From an uncultured Phascolarctobacterium sp. (lineage in GTDB: Bacteria; Bacillota; Negativicutes; Acidaminococcales; Acidaminococcaceae), in NCBI GenBank assembly GCA_947629685.1, contig CANREP010000001.1:1-64000 (forward strand): a stretch of 64,000 nucleotides of DNA, written 5' to 3'. The notes below the pieces were generated by a model, which ran no database searches, was not told where the DNA came from, and saw only the letters and a program-made list of their open reading frames with translations. Both the position numbers and the translations under genes were made by a program. This document shows, in pieces, positions 53,518 through 61,630 of this stretch (its first letter is position 1; each line of letters begins with the position of its first letter).

Positions 53518-55281
53518 TTATTCATTATCTTTATATTCATACAGACTTTTGCCGAAAGCAGCCATCGCCTTCTGCAAATTAGGCGCTACGGTAGATACAT
53601 CCACTTCAGGCAGCTTGTCTTCGGCAGGCTGCTCTTTTGGTTTCGGCGGCGCTTTTACGGCCGCGCCTGCTTCAATGCACTCCAGTCTGATATCTTGTCT
53701 GGCAGTCCTCAGCAGCGCATCTTCAAACACCAGTCTGTAATCGTCCTTATTCATACGCGCACAGATGAATTTCGCCTTAAAAGCCACCTGCAAAAGTCCG
53801 TTGGCAAAGCTCACTACCCGTCCGCCGCGGGCGCAGGACACCATGGCGATTTTCTTTTCTGCCGTCAGTATCTCCAGCGCTTTTTTCCAGTATTCCTCGC
53901 CTGTCGCCCAGTCGCCGCCGTACTCTTGTACCGTCTCTTTCGGGGACGCCGCTGGCACAGACGGCCTAACTGCCTTCTGCTCGGACGCGGCGGTTTCCGG
54001 CCTCATCGGAATCTCAGCCTGCATCCATGGCTGAGGCGGCGCCCTATCAGCTTCCTGCTGCAGCACTGCCACATCGGTCAACGGCGGCTTGACAGGCTCC
54101 TCAGCAGCAGCCGGAACAGATGTAAACACGGTACTACCCGACTGCTGCCGCAGCTGCCGTTCCAGCATTTCTACCCGGGCTGCCAACGCCGCTACTGTAC
54201 TGCCTTCCAGCCGGCACAAATCAAACAGGCACAGCTCCGCCGTTATCCGCGGGCGCATAGTCCAGCGCAGTTCGCCTATGGCTTCATGCAGCCGCTGCTG
54301 CGCCGCCATGATCCTGTCCCGGCCGAAAAACGGCACACATTTGGCCAGCTCGTCGGCCGTATCCGTCAGATAAGCCTCCTGATACGACGGCGCCGCCTGA
54401 TACAGCAGCAGCGCACGCAGATATTCAGTCAGCTCCGTCAGAATCTGCTTGACGTCCTTACCCTGCTGCAGCAGGTTGTTCAGCTGTTCCAGCACCTGCG
54501 GCACGTCCTGCCGGCCAATGCCCAGCACCAGTTCCCGCAGCGCTTCCCTGCCGACGATGCCCAGCACCTCGCGTACAGTCTGCACCGTAACCTGCTGCGC
54601 CATGACGCCGCACTGATCTAACAGGCTCAGAGCATCGCGCATACCGCCCTCGGCCTGGATAGCTATCAGCCGTAAAGCTTCAGCATCGGCGCTGATACCG
54701 CTTTTTTCCGCTACTAAGGCTAAATGCTCGGCAATCTCATCCACCGTTACCCGCCGGAAATCAAACCGCTGGCAGCGAGAATGAATGGTAGCCGGAATAC
54801 GGTGCGGGTCCGTCGTTGCCAGGATGAAGATGACATGCGGCGGCGGCTCTTCCAGCGTCTTGAGCAGGGCATTGAAAGCTTCCGTCGTCAGCATGTGCAC
54901 TTCGTCGATAATATAAATCTTGTATCTGCCGTTAACCGGAGCAAAGGCCAGCTGTTCGCGCAGCGACTTAATCTCTTCGATGCCGCGGTTAGAAGCGGCG
55001 TCGATTTCAAACACATCCATGGACGTGCCCGCCGTAATCCGCTCGCAGTTAAGGCAATGCCCGCAGGGATGGGGCGTCGGCCCGCTTTCACAATTCAGCG
55101 CCTTAGCCAGGATACGCGCCGTACTGGTCTTGCCGGTACCCCTTGGCCCGGAAAACAGATACGCATGAGCGATGCGTCCGCTGGTCAGCGCATTACTCAA
55201 AGCCGTCTTGACCGGCTGCTGGCCCACCAGCGCATCAAAGTCCTGCGGGCGCCAGCGGCGGTATAATGCTACGTATGCCAT
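53518..55281 (-). CDS. dnaX: DNA polymerase III tau/gamma subunit DnaX
   Basis: Clamp-loader ATPase of 587 residues. Walker A GPRGTGKTSTARI, a zinc module CESGPTPHPCGHCLNC, Walker B YIIDEVHML and the SRC motif TIHSRCQRFDF are present. The tau C-terminal region after about residue 370 is proline/glutamate-rich and ends in an AFGKSLYEY-type tail. First protein gene of the operon, 77 bp after the SRP RNA terminator. Confidence 0.98.
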   Translation of the reverse strand: MAYVALYRRWRPQDFDALVGQQPVKTALSNALTSGRIAHAYLFSGPRGTGKTSTARILAKALNCESGPTPHPCGHCLNCERITAGTSMDVFEIDAASNRGIEEIKSLREQLAFAPVNGRYKIYIIDEVHMLTTEAFNALLKTLEEPPPHVIFILATTDPHRIPATIHSRCQRFDFRRVTVDEIAEHLALVAEKSGISADAEALRLIAIQAEGGMRDALSLLDQCGVMAQQVTVQTVREVLGIVGREALRELVLGIGRQDVPQVLEQLNNLLQQGKDVKQILTELTEYLRALLLYQAAPSYQEAYLTDTADELAKCVPFFGRDRIMAAQQRLHEAIGELRWTMRPRITAELCLFDLCRLEGSTVAALAARVEMLERQLRQQSGSTVFTSVPAAAEEPVKPPLTDVAVLQQEADRAPPQPWMQAEIPMRPETAASEQKAVRPSVPAASPKETVQEYGGDWATGEEYWKKALEILTAEKKIAMVSCARGGRVVSFANGLLQVAFKAKFICARMNKDDYRLVFEDALLRTARQDIRLECIEAGAAVKAPPKPKEQPAEDKLPEVDVSTVAPNLQKAMAAFGKSLYEYKDNE

Positions 55282-55386
55282 AAGCTGCTCCTTTGCCGAA
55301 AATTTTACAAATACTGCCTATATTATATAACGACAGGTTGACAATATTCAATGCAATATCAGCAAATTATCCTGCCGTCTGGGTAT

Positions 55387-55420
55387 AAAAAAACACAGGC
55401 TGCAAAAACAGTCTGTGTTC
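55387..55420 (-). terminator. Terminator after the SRP RNA gene
   Basis: AACACAG-CTG / CAG-CTGTGTT hairpin followed by TTTTTTT on the minus strand, 11 bp beyond the SRP RNA. Confidence 0.82.
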
Positions 55421-55430
55421 GCTTACTTCC

Positions 55431-55557
55431 CTGTAGGGCCGTAAATACCGGGCGCCCCTGCGGCACATGAAAGTATCCGCTTAAGGCTGCTTCCTTCCGG
55501 ACCTGACCTGGTTCACAGGCTCCCATTGCGCAGGACCCGGCATCTGCGGTCCTACAG
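55431..55557 (-). ncRNA. ffs: Signal recognition particle RNA (small bacterial type)
   Basis: The minus strand has the SRP core CCAGGTCAGGTCCGGAAGGAAGCAGCC, whose first and last parts form the Ffh-binding helix 8. The ends pair CTGTAGG-CCG with CGG-CCTACAG, and further inward CCGCAGATGCCGGG pairs with CCCGGTATTTACGG. The length of about 127 nt fits the 4.5S-like class. It lies between tRNA-Ser and dnaX, as in Bacillus. Confidence 0.95.
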
Positions 55558-55598
55558 AGAAATAAAATAAAAAAACCGCTGGTGCGGCAATTTCTAAA

Positions 55599-55688
55599 TG
55601 GCGGAGAGAGAGGGATTCGAACCCTCGGTACGGTTTCCCGTACACACGCTTTCCAGGCGTGCACCTTCAACCGCTCGGTCATCTCTCC
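55599..55688 (-). tRNA. tRNA-Ser (anticodon GGA)
   Basis: A 90-nt class II tRNA. The acceptor stem is GGAGAGA/TCTCTCC, discriminator G and encoded CCA. The anticodon loop CTGGAAA gives GGA. The long variable arm is GTACGGGAAACCGTAC and the T-arm GAGGGTTCGAATCCCTC. It reads UCC/UCU. It is the predicted effector of the serine T-box at 21.9 kb, whose specifier is UCC and whose T-boxes carry TGGC to match the GCCA end. Confidence 0.97.
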
Positions 55689-55733
55689 AGGTTGAAAATC
55701 AAAGCATTGTTCAATTTTGCCAGCACATAACGT

Positions 55734-55758
55734 ACTTGCAGTCAGCACAACTGCAAGT
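55734..55758. repeat. Perfect 9-bp inverted repeat in the tRNA-Ser 5' leader
   Basis: ACTTGCAGT-7 nt-ACTGCAAGT lies between the -10 box and the tRNA, covering the predicted start site. It could be an operator, or fold in the precursor RNA. Confidence 0.55.
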
Positions 55759-55761
55759 AGT

Positions 55762-55790
55762 ATTATACTGGTTTTTCCAAAATGCGTCAA
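55762..55790 (-). promoter_or_regulatory. Promoter of tRNA-Ser / SRP RNA
   Basis: TTGACG-17 nt-TATAAT on the minus strand, about 75 bp upstream of the tRNA; near consensus, as expected for stable RNA genes. Confidence 0.8.
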
Positions 55791-55825
55791 GCATTTTCTA
55801 TTATTTTTGTAAAATATTTTATATT

Positions 55826-56674
55826 TTACTCGTCGCCGCCATCCTCGGCAGGAAGCAGCAAAATCGAGCAGTCAGCGTTAAGGATGACGTTCTGGGAAGT
55901 ACTGCCGATGACAAGTCCTTTCACCAGTCCTGCGCCGGTCTTGGTCATCATAATCAGGGTAATATGTTCCTGGCGTACCAGATGTACAATCTCCTTGGAA
56001 GCCGCACCCCGGGCGATGCAGAAATCGGCGTCGATGCCGAAAATCCTCATCTCGTCCACCAGCTCCTGCAGCAGCAGCCGGGCGTTGCCGTACTGCTCTT
56101 TATAATCATGCTTACTGCGGCTGCGTTCAATAACATGCACAAAAATCACCTTGCCCACATATTCGCGCAGACCGCGGACTATATTGAGCGCTGACAGGGA
56201 TTTTCTGGAAAAGTCAGTCGGTATCATCACCGTATGCAGCAGCCGGCTGCCGTTAACGCAGTCTTCATCCTTATTGATAAACAGCGGCAGTGTCGCAGCG
56301 CGCGCCAAATCAAAGGTCGTACTGCCCATGATGGCGCTCTTGATAAAGCCCTTACCATGAGAAGCGACCATAATCAGGTCTGCCCCTGCGTCCTCTCCGG
56401 CCCGGCTGATAGCCTCAAAGGGCTCGCCCACCGGCGTTATCACTGATATTTCCTCATAACCTGCCTGTTTCAGATCGTTTTTATACCCTTCCAAACGGCT
56501 GCTGACTTTTTTGTAATTACTACCGTCAGGGTCGGCGTCGTCGTCATCGTCAAAGACGTGCGCCAGGACCACTTCCGTTTCCGTATCGGGGCAAAGGCTG
56601 AACAGACACTCGGTAAGATTGTCGGACTGCGGCGTCAAATCTGTAGCCAGCAATACCTTGTCGAATGTACTCAT
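55826..56674 (-). CDS. Universal stress protein, tandem UspA domains
   Basis: A 282-residue cytoplasmic protein made of two Usp domains. The first has FDKVLLATDLT and MVASHGKGFIKSAIMGSTT; the second LHTVMIPTDFS and MMTKTGAGLVKGLVIGSTSQNVI with the ATP-binding-type G-2x-G-9x-G(S/T) pattern. A DDDDDADPDG stretch lies near residue 44. AAAGGAGCAGATAG precedes the ATG. Monocistronic. Confidence 0.92.
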   Translation of the reverse strand: MSTFDKVLLATDLTPQSDNLTECLFSLCPDTETEVVLAHVFDDDDDADPDGSNYKKVSSRLEGYKNDLKQAGYEEISVITPVGEPFEAISRAGEDAGADLIMVASHGKGFIKSAIMGSTTFDLARAATLPLFINKDEDCVNGSRLLHTVMIPTDFSRKSLSALNIVRGLREYVGKVIFVHVIERSRSKHDYKEQYGNARLLLQELVDEMRIFGIDADFCIARGAASKEIVHLVRQEHITLIMMTKTGAGLVKGLVIGSTSQNVILNADCSILLLPAEDGGDE

Positions 56675-56767
56675 CTATCTGCTCCTTTAAAAGTATATCT
56701 ATCTGTTTACTTTCGCCGTAAAAAAAAAAATTCCTGCCGCAGAGGCAAATAATACTTTCTGCATAAT

Positions 56768-56794
56768 AAAAGGGACGCCGACGGCATCCCTTTC
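56768..56794 (-). terminator. Terminator of the EFR1-GlcD-MetQ-M20 operon
   Basis: AAAGGGATGCC / GGCGTCCCTTT with a 3-nt loop and TATT tail, 12 bp past the M20 stop on the minus strand. Confidence 0.75.
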
Positions 56795-56805
56795 GATATA
56801 ATCAT

Positions 56806-57936
56806 TCAAAGCGTTAGCACTTTGAGGAGCATTTTCTGCAGGATGCGGCAGCCATGGGCCATATCCTGATGCACAAAGGTCATTGCAGGATCGTGCAGTC
56901 CCGGACGCAGATCGCAGCCCAGTCCGATAAAGCCGGTTTTCAGCTGCGGCCTGTACATGGCATAAAAATTGAAGTCCTCGCCTACCGTAGTAGCCGCAGC
57001 ATCAATCAGTCCTCCCTGCCCCAGTTCAGCCACAATCGCTTCTCGGGCTACGGCAGCCATAGTACTGTCAAAGCTTGACGCCGGGCAGGTACCCACGATT
57101 TCAGCAGCAGCCTTAGCGCCGTAAACGGCGGCAGTACCTTGTATTACATCCATAACCCGCTGACGCAGCTGCTCCATTTCTGCATTAGAAGTAGAACGCA
57201 GGTCAAAGCCAAGTTCCGCCTTGGCGCAGATAGAATTAAGCGAACCGCCTCCGGCTACAAAGCTGGTAGTTTTCACATTGCCGCACAAAAGCGGGTCGGT
57301 ATGCAGCGCATTGACTGCGCCGACTATCGCCGCACCTACGTCAATAGCGTTAACTCCCAGATGGGGCTTGGAGCCATGGGCCGGCGTGCCTTCGATAACG
57401 GCACGCAGCAAGGTACAGGCTGTCCAGCGCACGGTAGCTATCGCCTGGCCGCTGCCAGCCATCTGACTGCTCATCAGGTGGATGCCGAACAGATAATCAA
57501 CATCATCCAGCACGCCCGCTTCCAGCAGGCACAAAGCACCCTTGCCGATTTCCTCCGCCGGCTGGAAGATGATTTTCACTTTGCCGCAGGGAATCCCCTG
57601 CTCTGCCAGCTCTTCGGCAGCAGCCAGCACCATGGCCATATGAGCGTCATGCCCGCAGGCGTGGATACCGCGCTCGCTGCCGTCCGCCTGCTTGAACATC
57701 AGGCAGTCCATATCGGAACGCAGGGCAGCTACCGGTCCCGGCCGGCCGCTGTCCAACACGCCTACGACGCCGGTCGCCGGCCGGCCGTCATGCATCCCTA
57801 CCTGTTCCTGCACGCAGTAACCAGCCTGGCGCAGCCGCTGCGCCAGAAAAGACGCTGTCTTTACCTCGCAGAAAGCAGGCTCCGGCATAGCGTGCAGCTG
57901 CTGCCAGATTGCTTCAATACGTTCTGTCAGCATCAT
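56806..57936 (-). CDS. M20 family amidohydrolase (N-acyl amino acid/hippurate hydrolase-like)
   Basis: A 376-residue zinc amidohydrolase. Metal motifs HACGHDAHMA and FQPAEEIGKGA, dimerisation domain around EGTPAHGSKPHLGVNA, and C-terminal VGEDFNFYA fit the hippurate/N-acetyl-amino-acid hydrolase branch. I use ATG 57936, six bases behind AGGAA. It is nine bases downstream of metQ and last in a five-gene operon. A MetQ-like binding protein followed by an M20 hydrolase suggests use of N-acyl amino acids or peptides. Confidence 0.9.
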   Translation of the reverse strand: MMLTERIEAIWQQLHAMPEPAFCEVKTASFLAQRLRQAGYCVQEQVGMHDGRPATGVVGVLDSGRPGPVAALRSDMDCLMFKQADGSERGIHACGHDAHMAMVLAAAEELAEQGIPCGKVKIIFQPAEEIGKGALCLLEAGVLDDVDYLFGIHLMSSQMAGSGQAIATVRWTACTLLRAVIEGTPAHGSKPHLGVNAIDVGAAIVGAVNALHTDPLLCGNVKTTSFVAGGGSLNSICAKAELGFDLRSTSNAEMEQLRQRVMDVIQGTAAVYGAKAAAEIVGTCPASSFDSTMAAVAREAIVAELGQGGLIDAAATTVGEDFNFYAMYRPQLKTGFIGLGCDLRPGLHDPAMTFVHQDMAHGCRILQKMLLKVLTL

Positions 57937-57945
57937 CGTCACTTC

Positions 57946-58776
57946 CTATTCTTTCCAGCCGATAGATACGGAGCCGGGGAAATGTTCTCTGATGAATTTG
58001 GCATTTTCAGGCGACTGATAAACTTTTCTGAACTGTTCCAGACGCGGGTCGTCCAGCGTACCCTTGCGTACAGCTACAATATTTACATAGAAAGAATCCG
58101 CCGTTTCGCTGACGATGGCGTCTTTGGCCGGGTTGAGGCCTGCTTCCAGCGCATAGGTCGTATTGATGGCCGCGCAGTCTACATCTTCCAGACTGCGGGG
58201 AATAGCGGCTGCTTCCAGCTCGATGAACTTGAAGTTATGCGGATTTTCTGTAATATCCTGCAAGGTTGTATCAATATTCTTGATATCTTTAACTTTAATC
58301 AAGCCGTTTTCTGCCAGCATCAAAATAGCGCGGCTGCCGTTGGACGGATCGTTGGGTATGGCAATGGTCGCACCGTCTGGAATGGGCTGTCCGGGTTTGA
58401 TTTTTCTGGAATAAACATTGATGGGGAACAGCGCTGTCGGGAAAGCGCTTACCAGATCAAAACTGGGCTCCTTTTTCAAGGTCGCATCGAGGAACGGCTT
58501 ATGCTGATAGCAGTTAGCCCAGATATCTCCCTGCGCCAGCGCCGTATTCGGCGTTACAAAATCGCTGAACTCGACGATTTCGATTTTCAGTCCCTGTTTC
58601 GCCGCCAGTTTCTGTACGTTTTCCATGATTTCCGCATGGGGACCGGGGTTGACGCCTACCTTGACAGGTTTGCTGTAATCAGGCTTGGCTTCTTTTTTAT
58701 CGCCGCCGCAGCCGCTCAGTGCTAAAACGCCCAGGCACAAAACGGCAGCAAACAGGATACGCAGTAATTTATTCAT
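57946..58776 (-). CDS. metQ: MetQ/NlpA family substrate-binding lipoprotein
   Basis: A 276-residue lipoprotein. The signal peptide ends in the lipobox LALSGC, and the mature part starts with KPVKVGVNPGPHAEIMENV, typical of MetQ (VGxxPGPHAEI). Conserved later parts are YQHKPFLDA, PNDPSNGSRAL-like IPNDPSNGSRAILML, and AINTTYALEAGL. It should bind methionine or a related amino acid/dipeptide. No metN/metI permease genes are beside it, so it relies on a remote ABC system or serves another carrier. Confidence 0.92.
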   Translation of the reverse strand: MNKLLRILFAAVLCLGVLALSGCGGDKKEAKPDYSKPVKVGVNPGPHAEIMENVQKLAAKQGLKIEIVEFSDFVTPNTALAQGDIWANCYQHKPFLDATLKKEPSFDLVSAFPTALFPINVYSRKIKPGQPIPDGATIAIPNDPSNGSRAILMLAENGLIKVKDIKNIDTTLQDITENPHNFKFIELEAAAIPRSLEDVDCAAINTTYALEAGLNPAKDAIVSETADSFYVNIVAVRKGTLDDPRLEQFRKVYQSPENAKFIREHFPGSVSIGWKE

Positions 58777-58790
58777 AGTCTCACACTCCG

Positions 58791-60188
58791 TTACGCATTA
58801 AATACCTTGCCCGGATTCAAGATGTTATTAGGATCCATGGCGTGTTTAATAGAGCGCATGATTTCCATTTCTACCGGGTTGGTATAAGTTTCCATGGCCG
58901 GCAGTTTTTTAGCGCCGATGCCATGTTCACCGCTCAGGCGTCCGCCCAGGCTGTAAACATAGGCATAAGCTTCCGCATGGAAACGCTGCAGCTCGTCTTC
59001 CCATTGTTCGTCGCTCATCTCGCCTTTCAGAATCTGGAAGTGCAGGTTGCCGTCACCGGCATGGGCTAAAGTAAAGAGTTTAAAGCTGTAATTTTTAGAA
59101 ACCTCGGTCAGATGCTCGATGCAGACCGCAATCTTATCTACGGGCACTACCAGGTCGTCAGAAGTGCTTACCTTAGACAGCAAACGGGTTGCTTCCAGAC
59201 AGTTGCGGCGGACCTTCCACACGCGCTCGTCGGCTTCCAGTACGTCGGTAGCGCCGCTGGCAGTGCAGATTTCGTCCAGCTGCTCCATCTTCATATCCAG
59301 TTCGTCTTCATTAAAGGTTTCTACGGTAACAATAACATAGCTGCCGTCTTCATAATGAGGCAATCTGATTTCTGAATAATCGCTGGCGGCGCGCACGAAA
59401 TTATTGTCCATAAATTCTACGCTGGTAGGATTAAGACCGGCCTTAATCAGATTAGGCACCAGATCAACAGCTTTGTTGACATCGGTAAAGATAGCTAAAA
59501 TATCAATCTTATACGGGCACAACGGCAAAAGCTTCAAGGTAGCCTTGGTAATGATGCCCAAGGTGCCTTCGCTGCCCATTACCAGCTGTTCCAGGCAGTA
59601 GCCGGTAGAACATTTTTTCAAACGGGAGCCTAACTCCACTATTTCGCCGGTCGGCGTTACTACTTCTATGGAATATACCTGATGACGGGTAGTACCATAG
59701 CGCACAGCCTTATTGCCGCCCGCATTGGTGGCAATATTGCCGCCGATCAGGCAGCTTTCCGCACTGCAGGGATCGCCTGCATATAAAAGGCCGGCTTCAT
59801 TGGCTTTCTGCTGGATTTCTACGGTACGCGCGCCCGCTTCTACTACCATATACATAGCGTCGGCGTTCAGCTCGATAATTTTATCCATACGTTCCAAAAG
59901 CAGTACGATACCGCCGCATACAGGTACCGCGCCGCAGGAAACGCTGGTCCCGGCACTGCGGGGAGTTACCGGCACCAGGTATTTATTAGCTATCTTCATC
60001 ACAGCCGCTACTTCTTCCGTACTGCCCGGCAGTACTACTACCTCCGGCAGATGATGGTAATGCGGGTCAGTTTCTTCATCCGTCTTATAACGGTCGAGCG
60101 TCTCCGCATCCACCTTGACATTTTCTTCTCCCACTGCCGCGCGCAGCGCTTCCAGGACTTCCTCGGTTACAGGGTTATACTTGGTCAT
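58791..60188 (-). CDS. FAD-binding oxidase, GlcD/D-lactate dehydrogenase family (copy 2)
   Basis: A 465-residue flavoprotein of the VAO/PCMH fold. FAD-binding segments PRSAGTSVSCGAVP and GDPCSAESCLIGGNIATNAGG are present, as are the C-terminal substrate/metal residues FTLAHAGDGNLHF and GRLSGEHGIGAKK. It would oxidise a 2-hydroxy acid such as D-lactate, glycolate or 2-hydroxyglutarate. It is a close paralogue of the next gene upstream (41-bp gap); both keep all motifs. No etfAB or GlcE/GlcF partner is visible; the EFR1 protein upstream could accept electrons. Confidence 0.92.
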   Translation of the reverse strand: MTKYNPVTEEVLEALRAAVGEENVKVDAETLDRYKTDEETDPHYHHLPEVVVLPGSTEEVAAVMKIANKYLVPVTPRSAGTSVSCGAVPVCGGIVLLLERMDKIIELNADAMYMVVEAGARTVEIQQKANEAGLLYAGDPCSAESCLIGGNIATNAGGNKAVRYGTTRHQVYSIEVVTPTGEIVELGSRLKKCSTGYCLEQLVMGSEGTLGIITKATLKLLPLCPYKIDILAIFTDVNKAVDLVPNLIKAGLNPTSVEFMDNNFVRAASDYSEIRLPHYEDGSYVIVTVETFNEDELDMKMEQLDEICTASGATDVLEADERVWKVRRNCLEATRLLSKVSTSDDLVVPVDKIAVCIEHLTEVSKNYSFKLFTLAHAGDGNLHFQILKGEMSDEQWEDELQRFHAEAYAYVYSLGGRLSGEHGIGAKKLPAMETYTNPVEMEIMRSIKHAMDPNNILNPGKVFNA

Positions 60189-60229
60189 TTTTCATTCAAT
60201 CCTTTCTTTCCTACAATTCTACCATGCTG

Positions 60230-61630
60230 CTAAGCATTGAATATCTTACCCGGGTTAAGGATCAGCTGAGGATCCCAGGCCAGCTTGATCTTGCGCATGA
60301 GTTCAAGCTCGCCGGCCGGAGTATAGGCTTCCATATAGGCCAGTTTCTTGGCGCCGATACCGTGCTCGCCGGCCAGACGGCCGCCCTGGCTGTAAGCGTA
60401 GCTGTAAACCTCGTTATGGAAAGCAGCTACGTTCTTTTCCCATTCTTCGTCAGTTAAATCGCACTTGCAGAGCACGATATGCAGGTTGCCGTCGCCGATA
60501 TGGGCGTTGATTTTTACAGGGAACGGATATTTTTCCCCTACCTGCATAATGTATTTGATAGTCTCGGCAATCTTATCTACCGGCACGACTACGTCGTCAG
60601 TCAAAGATACCAGGCTGATCAGCCGGACGGACTCCTGACAGTTACGGCGCATACTCCAGATGCGGTCGTCAGCTTCCAGTACGTCGATAGCGCCCGCTGC
60701 TTCGCACAGCTCGTCCAGTTTCTCCATTTTGAGGTCCAGTTCGTCTTCAGTAAAGGTTTCTACAGTGATGATGACGTAGATACCGTCTTCATAATGGGGC
60801 GCGCCCTTAAATTCGATATAATCGGCGGTGCTGCGCACATAGGAATTGTCCATATATTCGATGCTAGTAGGATTTAATCCGGCCTGCATGATTTTAGGCA
60901 CTACGTCCAAAGCTTTGACAGGATCGTCAAAAACTGCCAGCAAATCGAAACGGTACGGCGGCAGCGGCTGCAATTTCAGCGTCGCCTTAGTAATAATGCC
61001 CAGCGTACCTTCGCTGCCCATGATAAGCTGCTCCATGCAGTAGCCAGTAGAGCATTTTTTCAGTCTTGCCCCTACTTCTACAATCTCGCCGGTAGGCGTA
61101 ACCACTTCCAGGCTGTATACCTGATTACGGGTAACGCCATAGCGTACCGCCTTATTACCGCCGGCATTGGTAGCCAGGTTGCCGCCTATCTGGCAGCTTT
61201 CGGCGCTGCAGGGATCGCCTGCATATAAAAAGCCGGCTTCATTGGCACGCTTTTGAATATCGATTGTACGCACACCTGCTTCTACCACCATATACATAGC
61301 TGTAGTATCCATTTCCAGAATCCTGTTCATGCGCTCCATTAACAGCACGATGCCGCCGCAGACGGGGATAGCCCCGTCCGCCAGGCTGGTACCGCCGCCG
61401 CGCACAGTAACGGGCACATTATACTTGTTGCACAGCTTCACTACTGCCGCTACTTCTTCGCTGCTGCCCGGCAGCACTACTGCTTCCGGCAGATGGAACA
61501 TCCTGGGGTCGGTTTCCTCATCAGTCTTGTACTGCTCCAGCTTATCGGCAGCCGTCAGCACATATTCAGCTCCCAGCACCGCCTCCAGTTCTGCCAGCAT
61601 TTCTTTGTTTACAGAAGCATATTCTTTCAT
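60230..61630 (-). CDS. FAD-binding oxidase, GlcD/D-lactate dehydrogenase family (copy 1)
   Basis: A 466-residue paralogue of copy 2 with the same order of motifs: VRGGGTSLADGAIP, GDPCSAESCQIGGNLATNAGG, INAHIGDGNLHIV and GRLAGEHGIGAKK. Differences cluster in the FAD-loop (GGGTSLADG against SAGTSVSCG) and in the substrate-side IGDGNLH/AGDGNLH, so the copies may differ in substrate. Its ATG follows the EFR1 stop with no gap, indicating co-translation with the electron-carrier gene. Confidence 0.92.
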   Translation of the reverse strand: MKEYASVNKEMLAELEAVLGAEYVLTAADKLEQYKTDEETDPRMFHLPEAVVLPGSSEEVAAVVKLCNKYNVPVTVRGGGTSLADGAIPVCGGIVLLMERMNRILEMDTTAMYMVVEAGVRTIDIQKRANEAGFLYAGDPCSAESCQIGGNLATNAGGNKAVRYGVTRNQVYSLEVVTPTGEIVEVGARLKKCSTGYCMEQLIMGSEGTLGIITKATLKLQPLPPYRFDLLAVFDDPVKALDVVPKIMQAGLNPTSIEYMDNSYVRSTADYIEFKGAPHYEDGIYVIITVETFTEDELDLKMEKLDELCEAAGAIDVLEADDRIWSMRRNCQESVRLISLVSLTDDVVVPVDKIAETIKYIMQVGEKYPFPVKINAHIGDGNLHIVLCKCDLTDEEWEKNVAAFHNEVYSYAYSQGGRLAGEHGIGAKKLAYMEAYTPAGELELMRKIKLAWDPQLILNPGKIFNA

